In this document: positions 1-5,418 of the stretch, one piece after another
Numbering within the stretch: position 1 is the first letter of the stretch
Layout: each line of letters begins with the position of its first letter
NCBI GenBank assembly: GCA_963693635.1
Contig: CAVOBC010000330.1
Coordinates: 1 to 5,418 of the forward strand
DNA: 5,418 nt
Source of the DNA: CAVOBC01 sp963693635
Lineage (GTDB): Bacteria; Pseudomonadota; Gammaproteobacteria; Pseudomonadales; Azotimanducaceae
Direction of reading: 5' to 3'
Translations under genes and position numbers: made by a program
Notes under the pieces: model-generated
The model's database searches: none
Told to the model about the DNA's origin: nothing
What the model saw: the letters and a program-made list of their open reading frames with translations, nothing else

Positions 1-1842
1 GTGGTGACAGACGATGACGGCAAGTTTCTGCTCCCCGAGCTACCGGACGTCGCATACGACGTGTGGGTACGCGGCTATGGTTTACGTGATTCGACGCGGA
101 TTCAGGCCGAACCGGGGCAAACGATCGAACTAGCCGTGGATGCGGCCAGCCGCCGCGAGGCCGCAGCAATCTATCCGGCCAGTTACTGGCTATCAATGCT
201 CACGCCGCCGGAAGGCGACCCACACTGGGTCAACACGTTCAAGCTGGGCTGTCAGTTGTGCCATCAGGTGGGCTCTGGCATCACGCGCGCCGGGACCCGC
301 GAGCAACTCGACCTCGGGCTGCACAAGGCGACCTACATGAACCTCGTGGCAGACGGCCTCGGCAGAGAAGAACTGTTGGCAAGCATGACAGGGTGGCGTC
401 AGCGCATTCTCGATGGCGAAACGCCGGCGATGCCACCCAGGCCAAAGGGCACGGAACGTAACGTCGTGCTCACCCAGTGGGCATGGGGCGATACCTTTAC
501 ATACGCTCATGACGAAATCGCCACGGACAAACGCGACCCCAGCCGTTATGCCAACCAGCCGATCTATGGCGTCGATCTGGCCAACGACCGCATGCTAATG
601 GTCGACCCCGTCGCTCATTCCGCGTCGAGCAGCGCGGTGCCGACACTGAACGGCTTCGATACCGCCTGGTGTGATCAAACCTACAAACCGCTGGACGCGG
701 AGCAGGCGTTTCCGAGCGGATTCGGATCGTTAGGTTGTCCGGTACGACCCGGCATTACCGGGTATGAGGGTCAGTATCCCAACGCCGCAAACCCGCACAA
801 CCCGATGCTGGATGACCTTGGGCGCGTCTGGATCACCACGCAGATACGGCGTGAATGGGCAGAAGACCTGCCGGCGTTCTGCCAAAGGTCACCGGTGATC
901 ACCAACAACTATCATCACCGCCAACTGGGTTGGTACAACCCGAAGAGCGGCGACTATCAGCTGATCGATACCTGTTTCGGCACTCACCATCTGCAGTTCG
1001 ATCGTCACGGCGTGCTCTGGGTCAGCGGGGATTCAAACGTCGTAGGCTGGTTCGATCCTGCCAAGTATGATCCGGACAAGCCGGCTAGCCTGGCAGCGGC
1101 CCAGGGTTGGAGCGAAGTCAAGGTGGATACCGACGGCAACGGCACGCCCGACACGTCGTTGCCAGGATTCAACTACGGGGTCATTCCCAACCCGCAGGAT
1201 GACAGCGTCTGGTTCGCGCAACCCGGCGGCAATCCCGGCGGCGCGCTGGATTTTCGCGGCCGACTGATTCGCTACACGCCGGCTACGGACAAGCACGAAG
1301 CCTACACTCCGCCGCGACCCGGTTCCGGTCCACGCGGCGTGGATGTGGACCGTGAAGGCATCATTTGGGTGGCATTGGGCGGCAGCGGCCACCTGGGCCG
1401 ATTTGATCGTAGCGTCTGCGCGCAAACCTGGGGCTCAGGTGATCAATGCCCTGAAGGCTGGACGCTGTATCGAAGCCCCGGTCCGCTGATCGCCACCGAC
1501 GCCGATCCTGGCGACGAGCGCAGCGCGGACTTCCACTACTACCTGTTTGTCGATCAACACAACACGCTGGGCATGGGGGAGGACACCGTCATTATCAACG
1601 GCACGGGATCCGACTCATTGCTCGCATTTGACCAAAAGTCGCGGACATTCGTCACGATACGCGTCCCGTACCCACTCAATACCTACACGCGTGGACTCGA
1701 TGGGCGCATCGACGATGCGAATGCGGGTTGGAAAGGTCGGGGACTGTGGTTCACCAATGGACTCGATCCGATCATCCACTCGGAGATTCCCCAATCCTAC
1801 GTGGGCAAAGTCCAGCTACGATCTCATCCTCTGGCCCGGTAA
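1..1842 (+). CDS. Haem-c / Vgb-like beta-propeller protein with carboxypeptidase-regulatory-like N-terminus (5' partial)
   Basis: A 613-residue frame is open from the first base of the window to a TAA at 1840-1842. It opens in the middle of a carboxypeptidase-regulatory-like beta-sandwich (residues 1-45, with TDDDGKFLLPELP and a YDVWVRGYGLRDS strand). The real start is therefore probably upstream, and the GTG codons at 1 and 4 are not convincing starts. Residues 84-88 are CQLCH, a c-type haem attachment motif. Met144 in PAMPPRP is a plausible distal axial ligand. From about residue 190 to 600 come propeller-type repeats with the D..G.xW pattern: DDLGRVWIT (271-279), FDRHGVLWVS (333-342), DDSVWFA (400-406), VDREGIIWVA (449-458) and GRGLWFTNG (579-587). 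This resembles streptogramin lyase (Vgb)/SMP-30-like folds. Haem attachment implies export to the periplasm, but the signal peptide would lie outside the window. I infer a redox or electron-transfer role with an unknown substrate; lyase activity is not supported. No partner gene is visible on this strand. Confidence 0.85.
   Translation: MVTDDDGKFLLPELPDVAYDVWVRGYGLRDSTRIQAEPGQTIELAVDAASRREAAAIYPASYWLSMLTPPEGDPHWVNTFKLGCQLCHQVGSGITRAGTREQLDLGLHKATYMNLVADGLGREELLASMTGWRQRILDGETPAMPPRPKGTERNVVLTQWAWGDTFTYAHDEIATDKRDPSRYANQPIYGVDLANDRMLMVDPVAHSASSSAVPTLNGFDTAWCDQTYKPLDAEQAFPSGFGSLGCPVRPGITGYEGQYPNAANPHNPMLDDLGRVWITTQIRREWAEDLPAFCQRSPVITNNYHHRQLGWYNPKSGDYQLIDTCFGTHHLQFDRHGVLWVSGDSNVVGWFDPAKYDPDKPASLAAAQGWSEVKVDTDGNGTPDTSLPGFNYGVIPNPQDDSVWFAQPGGNPGGALDFRGRLIRYTPATDKHEAYTPPRPGSGPRGVDVDREGIIWVALGGSGHLGRFDRSVCAQTWGSGDQCPEGWTLYRSPGPLIATDADPGDERSADFHYYLFVDQHNTLGMGEDTVIINGTGSDSLLAFDQKSRTFVTIRVPYPLNTYTRGLDGRIDDANAGWKGRGLWFTNGLDPIIHSEIPQSYVGKVQLRSHPLAR
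250..264 (+). other. CXXCH haem-c attachment motif
   Basis: These codons read Cys-Gln-Leu-Cys-His, residues 84-88 of the first gene. This is the canonical signature for covalent haem c attachment in the periplasm. It is preceded by a short NTFKLG segment and followed 56 residues later by an MPPRP segment that could supply the sixth ligand. It is the only CXXCH in the visible part of the protein, so a single haem is expected. Confidence 0.8.
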
Positions 1843-1943
1843 GGCGCGTCATACCCGTCTATTGGTCGAATTAGCCTGGGTCTGTCACTTGGGGCGACAA
1901 CGCGCGAAGGCGAGCAAAACTCTCTGTAACGCCCAAGCAGTAA

Positions 1944-1977
1944 TGTCCGGTTTGTCCCAAGTTAAAGTGTCCGGTTT
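1944..1977 (+). repeat. Two direct copies of TGTCCGGTTT at the IS left end
   Basis: TGTCCGGTTT occurs at 1944-1953 and again at 1968-1977, 24 bp apart start to start, or roughly two helical turns. Both copies lie within 60 bp upstream of the transposase start codon at 2001. Repeated short motifs inside an insertion-sequence terminus are commonly transposase-binding sites. That role is inferred here from position only. Confidence 0.6.
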
Positions 1978-2000
1978 CCATCGGGGCTTCGGCGTCGGCG

Positions 2001-2475
2001 ATGGCAGAAGAGATCATTACTATGAGTCGTCGAGAGCTGGATCGGGTCTGTGTGATTGAGCGAGTGGCACGCGGCGAGTTGTCGCAGGTGGAAGCCGCCC
2101 GGGTGTGCGAGCGCAGCGAACGCCAGGTAGGGTCGCCTGGTCTAGGAGATGCGACTGCCGAGGATCGATAACATCGAAGATGCCACCAACTACCTTCCGC
2201 GCTTCATGGCGCAGTACAACCAACGCTTTGCCAGGCCGCCTCGCATTGACCTCGACGCCCACCGCAAAGTCCTGCATACCGAGCAGGAATTGGATCTGCT
2301 TCTGTCATTTCAGGATGAACGAGCCATCTCCAAGAACCTGGAGGTTCGACTCGAGAACAGCGTCTACCAGCTCCAGGCCGCCGAGCGCCGACGTCGCCTG
2401 AGCGGCAAGCGGGCCGTCGTACACAAACACGACGATGGTCGGATCAGCATTCTGGTTGCGGGTGAACTGGCACCG
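2001..2475 (+). pseudogene. ISNCY-type transposase, internally deleted
   Basis: The N-terminal part starts at ATG 2001 and reads MAEEIITMSRRELDRVCVIE, continuing through a helix-turn-helix-like ARGELSQVEAARVCERSERQV up to about 2129. This is the typical start of ISNCY-type transposases. The sequence then jumps to the family's C-terminal region in another frame. From about 2134 it reads RLV-stop-EMRLPRIDNIEDA, followed by LPRFMAQYNQRFARPPRI, DAHRKVLH and ISKNLEVRLENSVYQLQ, ending with an SH3-like DDGRISILVAGE near 2475. Intact members usually exceed 400 residues; only about 43 plus 114 remain, and the whole DDE catalytic core is absent. In frame 1, TAG codons occur at 2128-2130 and 2143-2145; the second sits where family members normally have Lys in LVKEMRL. 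Read straight on, the N-terminal frame gives 56 residues and stops at 2169-2171. It could not make an active enzyme. Assignment rests on recalled family motifs. Confidence 0.78.
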
Positions 2476-2582
2476 CAGGAGCATGAAGCTCTCCTTAGAC
2501 TAGGACGCGGCCTCGCCGTTTATGTACGGATGCGTGTGTTCCAAACGCAAACAGTAGAAATCTCCTCCTCTTCCTCAGAAAT

Positions 2583-3014
2583 TCACTGGCCGCCGGCACA
2601 TCCTGCGGCGAGTGGCGACAAAGAGATGAAGAGCAGGATGCGCATCGGCCATGGCTTCGACTTTGGCCCTGTGGCGATGCTTGCCGAACGGCGCACGACT
2701 TCACACCAGGGGTGCATGGCGAGAAAGCCAAGTTCGGGATGGTGCAGTAGCTCGAATAGTAGGTGGCTGTTGGTGGCGTCATCGATGACCAGGCGCAATG
2801 TCTCCTGATCAACGGCCGCGACGTCTAACGCGCCACGAATTTGCTGCGGGTCGAGTTCGCACCAACGCAATAGTTCGCCGCCGAGGCCTTGGGTGAGGGC
2901 TTGCAGGTTGCGATCAAGCTGTCTATCTGACTGCTAAACGATATGGTTGAAGGCCACGGTCGCCTTCACCACCGGCTCCGGGGCCGTGCCTTGCGGGACA
3001 ATCGCCTGTTCCAT
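2583..3014 (-). pseudogene. Unrecognised protein-like frame interrupted by one amber codon
   Basis: Read on the minus strand from ATG at 3014, the frame gives MEQAIVPQGTAPEPVVKATV, then AFNHIV, then TAG at 2936-2934. It continues in the same frame for 116 codons to a TGA at 2583. The second part contains QLDRNLQALTQGLGGELLRW, CELDPQQIRGALDVAAVDQE and LLFELLHHPELGFLAMHPW, a helical-looking, Leu-rich composition that reads like real protein. The frame is open upstream of the ATG to a TGA at 3047-3045. I do not recognise the family. No ribosome binding site is clear. The last 20 codons (from 2645) spell a short lipoprotein-signal-like stretch but overlap possible IS sequence on the other strand. 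It may be a decayed gene, a gene with a sequencing error at 2934-2936, or chance. Confidence 0.35.
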
Positions 3015-3164
3015 GAAATGCCGTGGGCTCCCATTGATACTGGGTCATTGCAACGCGGCAGTGCCCGGAATGTGCCAACCGCCCTGACCCACAAGTGCGT
3101 CTCCAACGAAAAATCTCTCACTTCACCCGCAATTACCCAACTCTTTGCGTTGCCGCCCGAATGT
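3015..3164. other. Non-coding stretch downstream of the MOSC gene
   Basis: Between the MOSC stop codon and the start of the interrupted minus-strand frame I see no convincing gene. There is no strong hairpin followed by a T-run on the minus strand, so no terminator for the MOSC transcript is called. Short frames on the plus strand here have atypical composition and no recognisable motif. Confidence 0.4.
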
Positions 3165-3992
3165 TCATTCCGCGTTTTCCCCGTTTAGTGTATCCCCAAC
3201 CCGTATCGTCGCCGTCCCTTCGACCGCCATGTAAGCGCCAAACATCACGCCACCCGCATAACCGCCATCACGGTGACGATAGGTCTTGAGCGTCGCGAGC
3301 GGCTCAGTCGCTCGTGCGCCGGTTTCCTGATCGGTGCAGGTCACCGCGCAGCGTTCACAGTGCGTCGCCCGGATAAGGCGCAGTCCGTCGCGGCCAAGCG
3401 CCGACACCTCGTCCTCGCCGAAGGCATCCAGTCCCTCAATGACGATGTTGGGCCTGAAGCGATTCATGGGTACCGGCGTCGCAAGGCGACTATTCAGGTC
3501 TGCGAGCGAGCCAACGCTCGTCACCAGAATCGGTGCCACATCGACGAAGCGTGACTGATCATTGCCGTCGATGACGGCGAACTCATCGAGCGGCACGGCT
3601 CGCGTGAAGGTTGCCTTGAGCGCAGCAACACGCACATTCTCGCCGACGAGGCTCGATACCCATTCAGCGAGCGCTTCGCCCTGGTCAACGACCGGAATGC
3701 GGTTGCCGTAGAAGTTCACCTCCGACTCGCTGCCGTCGGCGCTGATGGCGTGGGCAAGTGGCGAGTCACCGCCCGCGCCAAATTCGATCGACATATCGTC
3801 GATGCGGCGGGTGGCGACGGTTGCGAGGCTCGGCAAACGCGCTTGATTGATGAACTTGCCGTCCCGCAGGATCATCAACTGGCGGTCGCCCTCGATGCCG
3901 GTTGGCGAGATCGTCGCCGACTGGACCGATGTGCCACGGCAGCTCTTGACCGGGTAGGTGTAGATGGCGGTGACTTTGCAGTGTTCTGGCAT
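3165..3992 (-). CDS. MOSC domain protein, YcbX/mARC type
   Basis: The 275-residue product starts at ATG 3992-3990 and ends at TGA 3167-3165. The frame is open upstream to 4052, but this ATG is preferred because an AGGAG lies 7 nt before it and MPEHCKVTAIYTYPVKSCRG is the classic start of a MOSC N-terminal beta-barrel. GIEGDRQLMI (residues 32-41) follows, then NRFRPNIVI (177-185), and the MOSC core CERCAVTCTDQETG (212-225), EPLATLKTYR (230-239) and GTATIRVGDTL (259-269). Cys215 aligns with the molybdenum-cofactor cysteine of mARC/YcbX enzymes, which reduce N-hydroxylated compounds. Unlike E. coli YcbX it has no C-terminal 2Fe-2S ferredoxin domain, so a separate electron donor would be needed. 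It lies directly downstream of a broken PEP-synthase-like gene on the same strand. All key motifs are present, so it looks functional; the substrate cannot be predicted. Confidence 0.92.
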   Translation of the reverse strand: MPEHCKVTAIYTYPVKSCRGTSVQSATISPTGIEGDRQLMILRDGKFINQARLPSLATVATRRIDDMSIEFGAGGDSPLAHAISADGSESEVNFYGNRIPVVDQGEALAEWVSSLVGENVRVAALKATFTRAVPLDEFAVIDGNDQSRFVDVAPILVTSVGSLADLNSRLATPVPMNRFRPNIVIEGLDAFGEDEVSALGRDGLRLIRATHCERCAVTCTDQETGARATEPLATLKTYRHRDGGYAGGVMFGAYMAVEGTATIRVGDTLNGENAE

Positions 3993-3998
3993 TGTGAG

Positions 3999-4004
3999 AC
4001 TCCT
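3999..4004 (-). promoter_or_regulatory. Ribosome binding site of the MOSC gene
   Basis: On the minus strand AGGAGT lies 7-8 nt upstream of the ATG at 3992. The spacing is good, and the site decides the start in favour of this ATG over the upstream in-frame codon at 4052. I could not identify a convincing -35/-10 pair between this site and the end of the dikinase remnant. Confidence 0.7.
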
Positions 4005-4055
4005 GCAGGATTCTCTGAGGTGGGTTGTTGGATCAGCATAACGTAGAAGCAACTG

Positions 4056-4480
4056 GTGTGACGCTGCCGCTTCAACATCGCCCGAATCAGCGACGGCAAC
4101 ATCGTAAAGATCAGGCGCACCTGGGTCCTGCGCCCCTGCTTGACAAGGTCAGTCGCCTTCTCGGCGACGTAGGTCTCATAGATCGACTCGTCAAATTGCG
4201 CCAGGTCGATGCCCATGCCAGTCGGTACCATCAGTCCAACGCGCTTGCCGAGGCCACGAAACAGATTGTGAAGCTGGAAAAATTGGCGTCCTTGCAGATT
4301 CAGAATGTAGCCGCCGGGTCCAGACAGGAGTGACCGCTTCAAGCGCTCCAGTACAATCGACCAGATGTCACCACCGAGAACCGACAGATTGTTGTCGAAC
4401 CCCTGCGTGAGCGGCATGACATCCATGTAAAGCTTTCTGCGCTCGCCAGGCGCGGTGACCATTTCCGGATAGAGCGGCAC
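4056..4480 (-). pseudogene. Central-domain fragment of the broken dikinase
   Basis: The fragment begins at GTG 4480, immediately after the TGA that ends the ATP-grasp portion, and continues its frame. It reads VPLYPEMVTAPGERRKLYMD, then VMPLTQGFDNNLSVLGGDIW, PGGYILNLQGRQFFQLHN and IDLAQFDESIYETYVAEKAT, ending near LIRAMLKRQ. This fits the linker/central region between the ATP-grasp and phosphohistidine domains in PEP-synthase-like and rifampin-phosphotransferase-like proteins. The frame remains open to 3875, but from about 4055 it runs through the MOSC leader and gene in a shadow frame (Ser/Arg/Pro-rich), so I do not count that part. No clear ribosome binding site precedes the GTG; any expression would rely on coupling to the upstream stop. 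Confidence 0.65.
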
Positions 4481-4581
4481 TCAGGACGTGATGGGCCTGG
4501 CCTGCCGCAGGTAAAGCTTGCCGCCCGCGAACGCCCACTCGGTGTCGATGGGCATGCCGAAATGCGCTTCACACTGCTTTA

Positions 4582-5361
4582 TCAGTTCTGCCACCGCACG
4601 CACTTCTGCATCGGTGAGTGCCGGTTTATCCGGCTTGTCAATATCAGACTGACCACCCCGCCACCGTCACCCAGGTGCATTGCGATCATCTTCTTGTTGA
4701 TGTGCTTCTCACGAATCTGGCGCGTCACCTTGTCAACGACAAAGCGGTCCGGTGTCACAATGCCACTGACAATCGCCTCGCCAAGACCAAAGCTCGCCTC
4801 GATGACCGTCTCGTCGTAACAGTTGTTGAGCGGGTTGAGCGAGAAGCCAATGCCGCTCACGTCGCTCACAAGCTGCTTTTGCACGACGATGCTGATGCAC
4901 GTGCCCTCGAGATCAAGACCGTTTTTCTGCTTGTAAGCCATGACCCGGACATCGAACATCGACGCGTAGGACATGGCGATGGTTGCTGCAAGCTGATCAC
5001 GGCTTGTGCCGAGGTACGTTGCGTACATGCCTGCGAAGCTGGTGCCTTTGAGGTCTTCCTCGGGCGAAGACGAGCGTACGGCGACCAGGTCAACGTCGCC
5101 CAGTTCGCCCATCGCATCGTCCAGGGCGGTCTGCTGCCGAGGCTTGAACGCAAGGCTTGCGGCGAGCAACTTGACGGCGCCGCAATGTTCCGGTGTCGGA
5201 TCGGTCAGCAGCGTCCGCCACTCCGGCGTCCCTTTGATCTGATCAGTCCAGGGCCGCAGGAAGGCGACCGACAGCGCGAAACCCGCTGGCACCGGAATCC
5301 CCGCGGCGGTCGATCGAATCAAACTCAGGGCTTTGCCACCCACCTCGCTGAGTTGAGGCAC
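4582..5361 (-). pseudogene. ATP-grasp (PPDK_N) domain fragment of the broken dikinase
   Basis: The frame runs from GTG 5361 to a stop at 4582, but only residues up to about 236 are genuine; beyond that lies the frameshift. Landmarks of the PEP/pyruvate-dikinase ATP-grasp domain are in order: EVGGKALSL (6-14, nucleotide-binding Gly/Lys), GIPVPAGFALS (21-31), VAVRSSSPEEDLKGTSFAGM (93-112), VVQKQLVSDVSGIGFSLNP (159-177), and EASFGLGEAIVSG followed by VTPDRFVVDK (188-211). The shifted frame (4651-4484) completes the domain with ALTDAEVRAVAELIKQCEAH and a WAFAGGKLYLRQARPIT ending. The GTG follows directly after an in-frame TGA (TGAGTG), so it might be a coupled start or merely the point where the original frame resumes. 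Close matches in both frames suggest the frameshift is recent or an artefact. Confidence 0.82.
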
Positions 5362-5418
5362 TCAGGGACAGCAAAATGAAAGATCATTACCGTCTGGAAT
5401 CACCTTCAACCGAGATGC

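Larger units (their letters stand above)
1942..2475 (+). mobile_element. Degenerate ISNCY-type insertion sequence remnant
   Basis: The element is recognised by its transposase remnant (2001 to about 2475) preceded by a terminal-looking sequence with two copies of TGTCCGGTTT. The left boundary is placed just before the first copy, where AATGTCCGG begins; this choice is inferred. No reverse-complement copy of that end (CCGGACATT) occurs between 2475 and 3164, so the right terminus is missing or unrecognisable, and no target-site duplication can be proposed. The transposase has lost its catalytic core, so the element cannot move on its own. The C-terminal frame stays open to 2808, and an HWPPAHP segment near 2584-2604 might be an eroded transposase tail, so the element could extend to about 2670. 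The insertion lies 99 bp after the stop of the cytochrome/propeller gene and does not disrupt it. Confidence 0.6.
4056..5387 (-). pseudogene. PEP synthase / rifampin-phosphotransferase-like dikinase, broken and 3'-truncated
   Basis: This minus-strand region encodes the N-terminal half of a PEP-synthase-like enzyme, a family that transfers phosphate from ATP through a phosphohistidine. A plausible original start is ATG 5387-5385 (MIFHFAVP). The frame is lost at about 5362, and the coding frame resumes as GTG 5361 (VPQLSEVGGKALSLI). The ATP-grasp domain follows, then a 1-nt loss near 4651 where GVVQSDIDKPDK should be continuous. The domain ends in LYLRQARPITS at a TGA (4483-4481), and the central region continues in the same frame from GTG 4480. 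Recognisable sequence stops near 4056 after LIRAMLKRQ. The swivelling phosphohistidine domain is absent: about 440 residues remain of a family that usually exceeds 750. The MOSC gene follows. The combination of two frameshifts, one stop and a missing 3' end favours a pseudogene, although sequence error could explain the single-base changes. The 3' limit is approximate. Confidence 0.8.

Noticed and set aside
1033..1425. Minus-strand frame of 130 codons inside the first gene
   Set aside because: It lies wholly within well-supported propeller coding sequence and shows no independent domain or ribosome binding site.
1547..2059. Plus-strand frame of 170 codons spanning the end of the first gene and the IS left end
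   Set aside because: Its first half is a shifted reading of the propeller gene, and the rest runs across an intergenic stretch and the IS end; no family motif is present.
2564..2605. Pyrimidine-rich tract and weak CGCCG/CGGCG inverted repeat as a terminator or IS right end
   Set aside because: The stem is only about 5 bp, there is no following T-run, and there is no match to the TGTCCGGTTT left end.
2128..4483. Possible stop-codon reassignment or readthrough (TAG and TGA in otherwise good frames)
   Set aside because: True frameshifts and deletions accompany the stops, while the intact genes end normally in TAA and TGA; decay or sequence error explains the pattern better.
4618..5379. Long plus-strand open frame of 253 codons opposite the dikinase
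   Set aside because: It is the antisense shadow of clear ATP-grasp coding sequence and has no recognisable motif; its His/Arg/Val composition is typical of a reverse-strand shadow.
1..5418. CRISPR arrays, tRNA/rRNA genes, toxin-antitoxin pairs, or a defence system
   Set aside because: I saw no regularly spaced repeats, tRNA-like cloverleaf, rRNA segment or paired small genes on either strand.

Overview
The window is about 5.4 kb of GC-rich bacterial DNA. Gene style (a c-type cytochrome fused to a beta-propeller, a MOSC protein, a PEP-synthase-like protein, an ISNCY-type transposase) suggests a proteobacterium, probably an environmental gammaproteobacterium. No rRNA or marker gene fixes the taxon. 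Two reading frames look intact (1-1842 on the plus strand and 3165-3992 on the minus strand). Most of the rest is broken coding sequence.

Layout. Positions 1-1842 (+) hold the 3' part of a large, probably periplasmic protein: the end of a carboxypeptidase-regulatory-like beta-sandwich, then a CXXCH haem-c segment, then a streptogramin-lyase-like (Vgb-type) beta-propeller. Positions about 1942-2475 (+) are the left end and an internally deleted transposase of an ISNCY-type insertion sequence. The start of the helix-turn-helix region is joined directly to the C-terminal region, the whole DDE core is gone, and an in-frame amber follows the join. Positions 2583-3014 (-) carry an unrecognised protein-like frame interrupted by one TAG. 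Positions 3165-3992 (-) encode a complete 275-residue MOSC protein of the YcbX/mARC type with its molybdenum-cofactor cysteine. Positions about 4056-5387 (-) are a PEP synthase / rifampin-phosphotransferase-like gene. It has a disrupted start, a 1-nt frameshift near 4651, a TGA at 4481-4483 exactly after the ATP-grasp domain, and no phosphohistidine or C-terminal domains.

How it fits together. The dikinase remnant lies immediately upstream of the MOSC gene on the same strand, so the MOSC gene may once have been downstream in the same transcription unit and now begins where the dikinase sequence breaks off. With the IS remnant and the interrupted minus-strand frame, about 1940-5390 reads as a rearranged, decaying zone with one surviving gene between an intact cytochrome/propeller gene and the window edge. 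I do not see a convincing new multi-gene system. The points most worth checking are the tri-modular haem/propeller protein, the minimal IS derivative, and the dikinase that is split exactly at its domain boundary by stop/start (TGAGTG) junctions.
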